From NCBI GenBank assembly GCA_009193035.1, contig SWDT01000084.1, positions 154,293 to 218,292 on the forward strand: a stretch of 64,000 bases of DNA, written 5' to 3'. The notes under the pieces were generated by a model. That model had not been told where the DNA came from. It made no database searches and saw only the letters and a list, made by a program, of their open reading frames with translations. Within the stretch, counting starts at the first letter, position 1, and each line of letters begins with the position of its first letter. The translations under genes and the position numbers were made by a program. This document shows, piece by piece, positions 35,460 through 45,916 of the stretch. The DNA is from Halicephalobus mephisto (lineage: Eukaryota; Nematoda; Chromadorea; Rhabditida; Panagrolaimidae).

Positions 35460-36640
35460 TATCATTTCAAAGTTCTTAAAACAAACATTCAAAATATACA
35501 TTATATTTTTCAAAAATCTTATTCAAAATTAATATTTTATTTTTTCAGAAATCTTATTCAAAATCAATATTATATTTTTTCAAAAATCTTATTCAAAGTC
35601 AATATTCTATTTTTTCAAAGTTTCATTCAGAATTAATATTCTATTTTTCCAGAAGTTTCATTCAGAATCCACATTCTATTTTTTTTCAGAAGTTTCATTC
35701 AGAATCAATATTCTATTTTTTCCAGAATCCATATTATGTTTTTTTCAAAATATTCATTCAGAATCAATATATTTTTTTAAAAATTCACTCAAAATGAATA
35801 TTATATTTTTTACAAAAATCTTATTCAGAATTCATATTCCTTTTTTTGCTAAATAATTTTCTAAAAAGAGAAAATTGGAATAAATTTTATATGTTGAAAA
35901 AAATATTTTTTGAAATTTGGTGACTCCATTTTTAGAGACGTTCGTTTTTTTACTTTAAAATTTGACCAATTTTTATCATTTTTTGCATTAATTAAGACTA
36001 TTTTATTGATTTTCAGAAACTGATCAAAAAAGCAAAAAACAAAAAAAATTTTAAAATTTTTCAGATTACCTCTTTTCAGAAAAAATTATAGAAAAATAGA
36101 TTCTGAACAAAACTTCAGAAAAAAAAAATATGAATTCTGAACGAAGCCTTCTGAAAAAACAGAATATATATTCTAAATGGAACTTTCTGGAAAATGTAAT
36201 ATGGATTCTGAATGAAGCTTCTAGAAAAAAAATATGAGTTTTGAATGAAGTTTTCTGAAAAAAATAAAATATATATTCTAAATGAAGATTTCTTAAAAAA
36301 AATACAATGTGGATTTTGAATAAGATTTTTGAAAAAAATAAAATATATATTCTAAATGAAGTTTTCTGAAGAAATATAATGTATATTTTAAATAAGATTT
36401 TAAAAAAAAATATAATGTATATTTTGAATAAGATTTTTAAAAAATATATAATGTATATTTTGAATAAGATTTTTAAAAAAAATATAATGTATATTTTGAA
36501 TAAGATTTTTAAAAAATATATAATGTATATTTTGAATAAGATTTTTGAAATAATATAATGTATATTTTGAATAAGATTTAAAAAAAATATATATATTTTG
36601 AATAAGATTTTAAAAAAAATGTATATTTTGAATGTTCGTT
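35460..36640. repeat. Two oppositely oriented arrays forming a 1.2 kb inverted repeat between convergent genes
   Basis: The left arm (35460-35840) repeats ATCTTATTCAAAATCAATAT plus TATTTTTTCA. The right arm (36070-36630) repeats its reverse complement, ATATTTTGAATAAGATTTTT. About 200 bp of unique A/T-rich DNA separates them. The region lies between the 3' ends of the NDPK-like (plus) and crystallin-like (minus) genes. Confidence 0.85.
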
Positions 36641-36739
36641 TTAAGAGCTTTGAAAAGATAAATAACTTATTTTAAAATGTAGGATCCACTTAAATTCGGT
36701 TTTTTGTCAGAAATTCGCACTTGATTTATAAAAAAGTGG

Positions 36740-38124
36740 TTAGTTTTCAAAACATGAACAACTCATTGAGGACACCCCGATCATCACGTAGCTGCCATTC
36801 CTGCCTACGGTCCTGATTTGCTTCCGACCTGGACCCTCGAGCGAACGTTGTCTTCCGAGAAAATTCACGTCTTCGAAGATGTTCAAAAAACAGTTTTTTT
36901 TTATCACGGCCACAATAATCCGATCGTTCCACTCGAGACCCAAATTCGCGAATGCTTCGCCGGGCTCCAGCTGAAATACAGTATTCTCAATTTTTATTCG
37001 AAAAATTTTTAATTTAAATTTTAAAAAATAATTTTATTTAAACTTTTAAAAGTTATTTTTATTTTTTTAAAGAAATTAAGAATTTTCAGAGTCTTCAGAA
37101 TCTGACAGAGGATTCTGAAAATTTTAAAAATTTTGCAGAAATTTCTGGAAAATTTTGAATTTTTCTAAAATCAAGTATAGGTTTCGGAAATTTTCTGGAA
37201 TTTTAAAAGTTTCTGAAAGTATTTAAAATTTTTGCAAAATTTTCTGAAACCTCCCAAAGAATATTCAGAATTCTCCAAAAATTTTCAGAATCCTTTCAAA
37301 ATTGTTTAAAACCTTCCAGAATCCTTCAGAAATCTTCTGATACCTTTCAGAATCCCTCGAAACTTTTCAGAATTCTTTCAAAATCTTCTAAAATTCCTCC
37401 AGAATCCTCCAGAACTCTTCAGAATTCTCCAAAAATTTTCAGAATCCTTTCAAAATTGTTTAAAACCTTCCAGAATCCTCCAGAACTCTTCTGATACCTT
37501 TCGGAATCCCCCGAAACTTTTCAGAATTCTTTCAAAATTTTCTAAAACTTTTTCAGAATTCTCTAAAACTTTTTAGAATTCCTTGAAATATTTTTAAAGT
37601 TCTTCAAAACCTTTCCAAAATCAAATAAAAAAATTTCTAAACTTTTCAAAAGTTCTACTGTAGTTTTCAACGCTTCCAGAATTTCAAACATCAAAAAATT
37701 TTAAAATTCCATTCGGGGTAATTTTTTTAAAATAATCAAAAATTAAATAAAATTTTAATTTTATTTCTTAATTTTAATTTTTATATTTATTTTAATTTTA
37801 AATTTTTATATTTATTTTAATTTCTAAATTTTAATTATTATATTTATTTTAATTTTAATTTTAAATTTTTATATTTATTTTAATTTTTAATTTTAATTTT
37901 AATTTTAAATTTTTATATTTATTTTTAATTTTATTTGAAAAACAAACCTGCCATGGACTGGTCCTACAGTATCTGTCGTACCAAGCAATGGCACATAATG
38001 TAGAGTCTTCTATTGCCCCAGGGCATCTATCACCGAAGGGCCTCGGAGGGGGAAATGTATTTGGAAACTTCCAAGAATAAACGGAAAAGATAATTACGAT
38101 AAAGAGGAAAATAATTTTCGTCAT
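36740..38124 (-). CDS. Secreted beta/gamma-crystallin-like protein
   Basis: Two exons, 38124-37948 (59 codons) and 36970-36740 (76 codons plus stop), joined in phase 0 by a 977 bp intron with a GTTTGT donor and TATTTCAG acceptor, give 135 residues. MTKIIFLFIVIIFSVYS is a clear signal peptide. A short Pro- and Cys-rich segment follows (Cys34, 44, 53). The second exon carries one Greek-key-like unit: PGEAFANL, LEWNDRI, VIKKNCFLNIFEDVNFLGR (81-99), LEGPGRK, and SSMSCSC near the end. The ED-x-x-F-x-G pattern and the length fit the small secreted crystallin-fold proteins found in nematodes. Disulfide bonding is likely. Which tissue secretes it and what it binds cannot be read from sequence. The intron holds a degenerate CAGAATCCTCCAGAA array (37080-37640) and A/T-run DNA. 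Confidence 0.75.
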
Positions 38125-38139
38125 CCTTGCTGACAGTCA

Positions 38140-38536
38140 ATTGACTCGACTGATTTTTTGAAACTTTTCTGAGATAACTTTATAAAATTTTTATTATCTA
38201 TTAATCGATAGTTTAATTTTTTGAACATTTTTTTTTCAGTAAATTTGCAAAAAATAATTTACAATAAAAAACTACAGCAATCGGTGATTTTAAAATGACG
38301 TCAAATTTTCCGTTCAAAAATCAGATTTTATCTTTTATTCGAGTCTCTATAAAAATTTCTTTTTTTATATTTTTAAAAATTATTTTTTATTTTTTTTATA
38401 TTTTTTAAAATCTATTTTTTATTTTTTTTATATTTTAGAAATTATTTTTTATTTTTTTTATATTTTTAAAAATCATTAAAATTTGACTTAAATGCTTAAA
38501 AAACAAATTTTGTGTGAAATTTAAGTAGAATTAAAG
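38140..38536. other. A/T-rich upstream region of the crystallin-like gene
   Basis: TATTTTTTATTTTTTTTATA blocks repeat at 38360-38480. I see no distinct regulatory element. Confidence 0.4.
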
Positions 38537-39195
38537 GATTTTTTCGAAAGGTCCTGGATGGAAAACTTTCAATTTTTTAGAATAATTACGGTTTTTTCGA
38601 TTAAAAGGGCGTTGATCAGAAATTATTTCAGGATGGCGCCAGATTGCCCATTCAGGAATTACGTCTTATCTTAAATTTCAATGGCAGTAAAAATCATTTT
38701 TTTATTCTTTATATTCTTAGAGATCACTAGAACCTGACGTAGATACAGTAAACAACAAAAAAGTTCAATTTTATATAAAATTTAAACAAAATTTAAAAAA
38801 TCAAATTTCTCAATAAATCCCGAACGGATATTTTTTACTTTTTTGGACACATTACGGTTTTTTTGATTATTGAAATATATTTGTTATGTCATTCTACTTA
38901 GAATGAGATACAGTAAAAAATAGGAATATATATTATTAAATACCAGAGCTACACCCGGGGAGGACTGCCGGTACGCCGGAGTGTTCCTTTCTGTAATCCT
39001 CAGCGGAGAAGGGACTGTTGAATCTTCGGTGTTCTGGATATCTCCGGTCATGGGAACTATGTGTCCACAACAATTCCGAATATTGGTTTTTTCGAAATAA
39101 CATTATTTTTTGAATCAGGAATCAGTTTTTATCTTTCATTTCCAAGTTTGTAAAAATCATTCTTTATTTTTTTATTCTTGAAAAATCCAGGAAAG
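38537..39195 (+). repeat. Segmental duplication, copy 1, with an internal 197 bp insertion
   Basis: The DNA matches 42737-43395 in the same orientation: GGTCCTGGATGGAAAACTTT, CAGGATGGCGCCAGATT, ACCTGACGTAGATACAGTAA and TCGAAATAACATTATTTTT occur in the same order. About 38878-39074 is present here only. It is much richer in G+C (for example GCCGGTACGCCGGAGTG) and has no readable transposase or RNA fold. The second copy is continuous at this point. Confidence 0.85.
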
Positions 39196-39289
39196 CTTAA
39201 ATGAATGGATATCATTCTTCCTAATTTGGATTATGAATTAAAATATTCAAAAATCTAGATTTCAAGAAAATTGGATTAGCTAGTGTTGT

Positions 39290-39660
39290 AGATTTTGGGT
39301 TGGCCTTCAAAAATGTACAAGGACATTGTTGGAACAGAAACTTAACAAGAGAGGACTTGAATACTAGGAACCGTGGAGTACTGTAGATTATGAATGAGAC
39401 TTTCTGTTATATCGTGTTGAAACTCGTCATGATACTGTTGAAACAGAAACTGAACAAGAAAGGATCTAAAGAGATAACTTGAATACTAGGGACCGTGGAA
39501 TACTGTAGACCAGGAATGAGATTTTTCGATTATATCGTGTTGAAACTCGTCATGATACTGTTCAGACAGAAACTGGATAAGGGAGGACTTGAATACTAGG
39601 GACCGTGGAATACTGTAGATTATGAATGAAAATTTCGGTTGTTTTTTGTTGTTAATAAGA
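39290..39660 (+). repeat. Tandem array, unit of about 125 bp, three copies
   Basis: Units share GACTTGAATACTAGGGACCG, TGGAATACTGTAGATTATGA, TATCGTGTTGAAACTCGTCA and TGATACTGTT(C/G). Confidence 0.85.
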
Positions 39661-39829
39661 TGTATAGTTGTTGTCTGTGCCTTACTGTTCAGTAAAGATT
39701 TGTAATATTCTTTCTGTTTCTATCCTAACAGACAGGAACCGCGAACAATAGGGATCACGGACAATAACAAGCTTTGCATATAAAAGTTAGAATACAAAAC
39801 GAATAATAACAACCTGACGCCGGCTTCCT
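39661..39829. other. Short unique stretch, possible LTR fragment
   Basis: The sequence has an LTR-like flavour (CAGTAAAGATTTG followed by T-rich DNA and CCTAACAG), but without a second copy I cannot support a retrotransposon. Confidence 0.25.
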
Positions 39830-40395
39830 TATACACAAAAAATACATGGTATAGAATGTATGAATAAATTAAAACAGCTCTGATTTATCGGATATATTAT
39901 ATTCAATGTATTGGTAAATTGGGCTCATATCGGTGTTTTGTATTTAATGTATCGATGCTTTGAAATGGCTCTGATTTATCCGATTATTATGATATTAATA
40001 TACTATACTCAATGCAGGAATAGACGAAGTTGATATCAGACACGTTTTATATAATGTACAAGTACGTTAAAATAGCTCTGATGTAACAGATATATGGTAT
40101 TCAATATATAGACACATTAAGTACGGTATTAGACATATTTTATATAATATACAAGTACGTTAAAACGGTTCTGGTATGATAGATGTATGATATTCAATAT
40201 ATAGATATGTTAAAACGGTTCTGGTATATGAGATACATTATGTTCAATGCATTCATATATTAATTGTGATATTAATGTACTATATTGAATATATCGGTGC
40301 GTTAAGCCGATGTCTGTGCATTGTATTTAGTGTACCAGTATATTAAACACAATATGTCCGGTAAATTGGAGCCTTTTTAATGTATTCTTTTTTAC
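39830..40395. mobile_element. Second foldback-like element with tandem core
   Basis: Ends are short and inverted (TACACAAAAAATACAT at about 39831 and the complement of ATGTATTCTTTTTTACGTGT at about 40380). The core repeats AAAACAGCTCTGATTTATCG, GATATATTATATTCAATGTA and similar units six or more times. The unit resembles the core of the element at 22676-23735, so the two appear related. Confidence 0.6.
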
Positions 40396-41200
40396 GTGTA
40401 CGGTACGTCCTATATGAACAATTCTTACGTTAATCGCTTTCGAACCAACTTATATTTTAACAGTAACGTAATACTATGAGTAACTAGATGATTCATTATC
40501 ATCGAACAGCCTATCATGGGAGAACAAGGCAGTTCATTCGACGGAAATTTAAAAGCTCAGAGATCATCCGTAAGAAATTCATTCTCAAACAGTTTAAAAG
40601 TTCATGTAGATTATCCGAGTTTATTCTCTACACCCAAAGAAATATCTGTAGAAGGATAGGAACTCACAGAGGCACAGAAGGTGATGAAAATCAAAACTTT
40701 CAGATTGAATTTTGATTTTCGAGTTTGAATTTAAAAATAAAAAGCTTTTAATTTAAAAAATAAAATGAATTTAATTCGAAAATTACGAAATCCGATTTTG
40801 AAAATAAAAAATTTTAATTCGAAAATAAAAAGATTTTAATTCGAAAATTATGAAATCCAAAAATTACGAATAAAAAGATTTTAATTCGAAAATTATGAAA
40901 TCCAAAATTAAGAATAAAAAGATTTCAATTCGAAAATTATGAAATCCGATTTTGAAAATAAAAAATTTTAATTCAAAAATAAAATGAATTTAATTCGAAA
41001 ATTACGAAATCAAAAATTAAGAATAAAAAGATTTCAATTCGAAAATTACGAAATCCGATTTTGAAAAATTACGAAATCCGAATTTGAAAAATTACGAAAT
41101 CCAAAAATCAGAATAAAAAGATTTCAATTTGAAAATTACGAAATCCGAATTTAAAAAATTACGAAATCCGGATTCTAATCGAATTGCTTAAGTCGAAAAT
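40396..41200. repeat. Short unique stretch then a tandem array of AATTCGAAAATTACGAAATC
   Basis: 40735-41180 carries about 12 units of 35-45 bp (TTAATTCGAAAATTATGAAATCC, GAATAAAAAGATTT). The plus frame at 40488-40715 has no recognisable feature and is not called. Confidence 0.75.
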
Positions 41201-41905
41201 CAACAATGTAAAAATCTAACACATAAATTCAAAATTCTAATCGAATTGCTCAACTCGAAAATAGATAACCTAGAAATCAAAGATTGAAGATTCCAAAAAA
41301 TTGATTGTTCTGATGGAGATATCAAAATCATAAAAATCTCTAGAAATTTTTAAAGATTTCTAAAAGTGGCCAAAGATCACACGACACAATTTTGTATAAA
41401 ATTTAAAATTTTTAATATTTTTTTTATTTTAAGATTTTTTTTATTAAATTTAAAATTTTTAAGTATTTTTAAAATCTTTTATTTAAATTTTAAATTCTTA
41501 AATATCTTTTAAATTTTCTAATATCTTTTAATTTTTTATTTTTTAAAAAAATATTTTAAATTTTTAAAAAAATATTTTATTTAAATTTTTTATTTTTTTT
41601 AAATATTTTTAAAATCTATGAAAATTGATGTAAATATATGCTTACATAAGAATTTAAAAAATTATTTAATTTTTAAATTTAAATAAAATTAAAAATAAAC
41701 TTTTAAAAAGTCTCGAGCGGAAATTTAAAAATTTTTCAGAATGACGTTTTATCTGAATCAAAGTTTGCAAATTATTTCGAAATAATGCCGTATTTCGTTG
41801 AGGGATCAACAAACAATTTCTTATCTTTCATTTTGATTCCTATCAAATCGTTTTTAGATTCTGCATACTTTGGGGATCGACATAAATATAAAAACAAAGA
41901 AATTG
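41201..41905. other. A/T-run DNA, no gene seen
   Basis: 41400-41720 is runs of T and A; the rest is unique, without exon signals. Confidence 0.4.
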
Positions 41906-42650
41906 TATTTATTCAAAATGTTTTTTTGGAAAAAATTACATAATTTTAAAGTTTTCGAAATGTTTTAAAAATTTTTATTTTACTTCTGATGAGGGTTCTC
42001 TGGAATAAGATGATTTTAAAAAAAGTAAAAAATTCCTCAACTTTAAAATTATATAACTTCTTCCAAAAAACATTTTGAATTTTATTTTTCTTTAAAGTTT
42101 TTGAATATGTTTTCAGAATTTTTATTTTATTTCTGATGAGGGTTCTTCTGAGTAAAATAATTTTTAAAAAAAGTAAAAATTCCTCAACTTTAAAGAAAAA
42201 TAAAATTCAAAATGTTTTTTTTGGAAAAAATTACATAATTTTAAAGTTTTCGAAATGTTTTCAAATTTTTATTTTATTTCAGCTAAAGGTTCTTCTGGAA
42301 TAAGATAATTTAAATTATATAACTTGTTACAAAAAACATTTTGAATTTTATTTTTCTTTAAAGTTGAGAAATTTTTTACTTTTTTTAAAATTATCTTACT
42401 CCGAAAGAAACCTCATCAAAAATAGAGTGGAAATTCTGAAAACATTTCAAAAACTTTAAAATTATATAACTCCTTTGGAAAAACCACTTTGAATTTTACT
42501 TTTCTTTAAAGTTGAGAAATTTTTTACTTTTTTTTAAAAATTATCTTACTCCGAAAGAAACCTCATCTGAAATAAAAATAGAAATTCGAAAACATTTCAA
42601 AAATTTTAAAATTATATAACTCCTTTGGAAAAACCACTTCGAGTAAGTAC
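41906..42650. repeat. Array with units in both orientations (palindromic cluster)
   Basis: Units TTCTGATGAGGGTTCT, AAAGTAAAAAATTCCTCAAC and TTTAAAATTATATAACT occur first in one orientation (41940-42300) and then inverted (42340-42640: AGAAACCTCATC, GTTGAGAAATTTTTTACTTT). The region can form several hairpins. Confidence 0.75.
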
Positions 42651-42736
42651 ACTTTCCTTGAAAATATGCAATTTATATAAAAATCTTTTTAAAAATGTGA
42701 ATTTTCTGTAAACTTTAAACAATATTTAAAAACAAA

Positions 42737-43395
42737 GAATTTTTTCAAAAGGTCCTGGATGGAAAACTTTCAATTTTTTAAAATGATTAGTTTTTTCAAT
42801 TAAAAGGACATTGATCAAAAGTTATTTCAGGATGGCGCCAGATTCCCCATTCAGGAACTACGTTTTAGGGAGCTTATCTAAAATACGTAAGGCTTTTCTA
42901 GGACCTCCTCTCCTTGTAAGTTTTATATATTTTAAACAAGCTCCCTAAATTTAAAAAAATCTAAAATAACTTATAATGAAGTTTGTCTAAAATACATAAG
43001 GCTTACGTGGCGCTTTTCTAGGACCCCATCTCCCTGTAAGCCTTACATATTTTAAACAAGCTCCTTTATCTCCCATTTCAATCCCAGTAAAAATAATTTT
43101 TTTATTCTTTATATTCTTAGAGATCACTAGAACCTGACGTAGATACAGTAAACAACAAAAAAGTTCAATTTTATATAAAATTTAAACAAAATTTAAAAAA
43201 TCAAATTTCTCAATAAATCCCGAACGGATATTTTTTACTTTTTTGGACATATTACGGTTTTTTCGATTACCGAAATACACCGAATATTAGTTTTTTCGAA
43301 ATAACATTATTTTTTTGAATCACAAAAGAAATCAATTCTTATCTTTTATTTCAATTCCTATCAATTTTTTATTCTTAATATTTTTAGGGATCAGC
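42737..43395 (+). repeat. Segmental duplication, copy 2, with a nested hairpin insertion
   Basis: Direct copy of 38537-39195 about 4.2 kb downstream. It lacks the GC-rich insert of copy 1 and carries its own insertion at 42868-43064. Confidence 0.85.
42868..43064. mobile_element. Palindromic MITE pair inserted in duplication copy 2
   Basis: Two palindromic units in tandem: 42868-42945, with ends GGGAGCTTATCTAAAATA and the complement of TATTTTAAACAAGCTCCC, and about 42977-43064, with ends AAGTTTGTCTAAAATA and the complement of TATTTTAAACAAGCTCC. Both contain TTTTCTAGGACC and TGTAAG. TTTA stands on both sides (42864-42867 and 43065-43068) and copy 1 lacks the insertion, so a TTTA target duplication is likely. 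Confidence 0.75.
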
Positions 43396-43980
43396 AAGAA
43401 ATTACGCAAGAAAATATTTATAAAAAAATTATAAAATTATTTTAAAAATTAAATTTAAAGAAAAATTTTAAAATTATTTTAAAAATTAAATTTTACAAAA
43501 AATTATAAAATTATTTTAAAAATTAAATTTTACAAAAATTTAAAAATTATTTTACAAAAAATTACAGAATTATTTTAAAAATTAAATTTTACAAAAAATT
43601 TTAAAATTATTTTTTTAAATTTTTGATGATTCTCGAACGGAAATTTTGCAACTTTTCAGAAACATTGGTGTTGTGTTCTTCAAACGAAAAATATCGATTT
43701 AATTTTATTTCGAAAAGTCGGCAAATTTTCCGTTCGGGAACTGCAAAAGAAACTTTTCTTATCTGTCGTTCCGATGATCGTCAAAATTTTTGTTTTCGAT
43801 AATTTTTATACTTTCGGAATCCGTAAAAATTCACATTTGTGTCTATGTACAAACAACAAGAAATAATTTTCTTCACAATCGAGATAAAACGGAAATTTTC
43901 GAAAAATTGCTTTTTAAATATTTCCGAACACAAAACTTTAACAATTAATTTTGGATTTTTATTTTGAAATAGTTTAAGTT
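43396..43980. other. A/T-run DNA then a short unique stretch
   Basis: 43430-43620 repeats AAAATTATTTTAAAAATTAA. 43630-43980 is unique; the minus frame at 43781-44002 is not called. Confidence 0.4.
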
Positions 43981-43984
43981 TGAG

Positions 43985-44745
43985 GTCGAATTTGAATATC
44001 AAAGTTGAAGGTCAAAGGTCGATATCAAAGTTGGTACTCAAAGTTCGACATCAAAGTTTGAAATCGAACTTCATGGACAAATTAAGGTTGAAGTTGGTAG
44101 TTAAACTTTGAGATCAAAGTCAAAGTTGATAATCAAAGTTGGAAGTCAAAATTTAATATCCAACTTCATAATCAACTTTGATTTTGAACTTTGGCCATCG
44201 ACCCTTAATAGTAACTTTAATGGTTAATTTTAATTTTGAACATTAAATATTAACTTTGACTTTGACCTCAAAGTTTAACTACCAACTTTGACCTCAGTCT
44301 GACTATCAACTTTGACTTTAATTTTACTGTCAATTTTGACCTCAGTTTAACTACCAACTTTGACTTCAGTTTGACTGTCAACTTTGATCTCGAACTTTGA
44401 CTTTGACCTCAATTTTATGATCAATTATGACCTTAATTTTACTGTCAACTTTGATCTCGAACTTTGATTTTGACCTCAAAGTTTAACTACCAACTTTGAC
44501 TTCAATTTTATGATCAACTTTGATTTTAACCTCAAAGTTTAACTACCAACTATGACCTTAATTTTACTGTTAACTTTGATCTCGAACTTTGACTTTGACC
44601 TCAAAGTTTAACTATTAACTTTGACTTCAATTTTATGATCAACTTTGATCTCGAACTTTGATTTTGACCTCGAATTTTGACTACCAACTTTGATCTTAAT
44701 TCTACCATCAACTTTGATCTCGAACTTTGACTATCAAATTCGATA
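43985..44745 (-). repeat. Minisatellite of AACTTTGA units, opposite orientation to the 27.3 kb array
   Basis: About 40 units of 15-20 bp (ACCAACTTTGACTTCA, GATCTCGAACTTTGA, ACCTCAAAGTTTAACT). A higher-order block of about 120 bp recurs at 44270-44700. It ends about 65 bp before the ATG of the Ig-EGF gene. Confidence 0.9.
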
Positions 44746-44809
44746 AAATAAACTATTAAATTTGAATTTTTTTAATTTGTAAATTTTCATAAAAATTTGC
44801 ATATTAAAA

Positions 44810-45802
44810 ATGATAAAAATTACTTTTTCAAAGATTTCTACAATGATGAAGTTGTTTTTATTTTTTTGCTTTTTCCTTATTTCTTCAACTACGGTTCCAG
44901 ATTCTGGAGAATCAAATTCAAAAAGCCTGGATTTTGTACTTAATAAATTTGCTCAAGTCTCTTGTCCCCTCAGGGGTTCAATAAATTGGTTCATCAACGG
45001 CCACCTCATCGAAGACTCCAGAAGGTTTATTTTTATTTATTTTTTATTTTTATTTATTTTTTATTTTTTATTTTTTTACTTTTTTAAATTTAAAACTTTT
45101 TTTTATTTTTAAATTTTTTTATTTTTTAAAATTTAATTTTCTTTATTTTTATTTTTAAATAAAATTTTTAATTTTGAAATTTATTTTTAAAATTATTTAT
45201 TAATTTAGAAGCAGATTTATCGAATTAAGCAACGGAACCCTGAGGGCTTCTTTCTTGACCGAATCGGACGTGATCGAATGCACCAATTGCAGTGAAATCC
45301 AAAATTGTACAAATTCATTCAAATTTTACCGTTAGTTTTTTATTTTTTAAATTTTCTACAAATTTTTATATTTTTAAAAATTTTTATATTTTTTAAATTG
45401 TTTAAAAATTTCTAAAATTTTTTTATTTTTAAAAATTTCTATATTTTTTTATTTTTTAAATTTTCAGCAAATCAAATAAATTGTTCAAAAAATTTTTGTA
45501 AAAATAATGGTAATTGTAAAATTAATTTTTCATCTTTTAAAATTAATCAATTTCAATGTTATTGTAATCCCGGATATCAAGGAGAATTTTGTGAAAATAC
45601 TTTTCCAAAAAAATTTATTTTTATATTTATTTTTTGGATTATTGTTTTTATTGAACTTTCTTCTCTCATCTTCGTCGTTATTCGACATCAGATGCAGACC
45701 ACGTTTCGATTCCAGAATTCCCAAAATTCCAGATTCGTCGATGTTCTTAATGAAAATTCCGATAAACTAAATTTAGAAAATAATTTCTCAATTATTGAAT
45801 AA
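44810..45802 (+). CDS. Type I membrane protein with predicted Ig-like and EGF-like domains
   Basis: Three exons, 44810-45024, 45209-45330 and 45468-45802, joined in phases 2 and 1, give 223 residues. A signal peptide (about 12-30, rich in Leu and Phe) is followed by a short Ig-like segment: Cys52, Trp60, a SNGTLRA strand, Asp92 and Cys96 give the C...W...D...C pattern. Three N-glycosylation sequons are present (NGT80, NCS98, NCT103). An EGF domain follows with all six cysteines (118, 123, 129, 143, 145, 154) and CNPGYQGEFC. A helix at about 162-184 crosses the membrane and a tail of about 40 residues follows. Ig plus EGF plus one helix is the plan of neuregulins and of nematode IGEG-type proteins; I cannot tell which, if either. 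Codon 12 is an alternative start that would put the signal peptide first. Exon 3 is extremely A/T-rich. AATAAA overlaps the stop (45798). Confidence 0.75.
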
Positions 45803-45916
45803 AAAAGTTTTATTAAAACTAAAACTCGCAACAAGAAACAAAATCCTTGCAGGACCAGCAAGAGAAAGAATGAAGATGAAAGAGAAAGGGAAGCGATTTC
45901 GTTGTAAAATAAAAAT

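Noticed and set aside
39661..39829. LTR retrotransposon end
   Set aside because: No second LTR, primer-binding site or pol fragment is visible.
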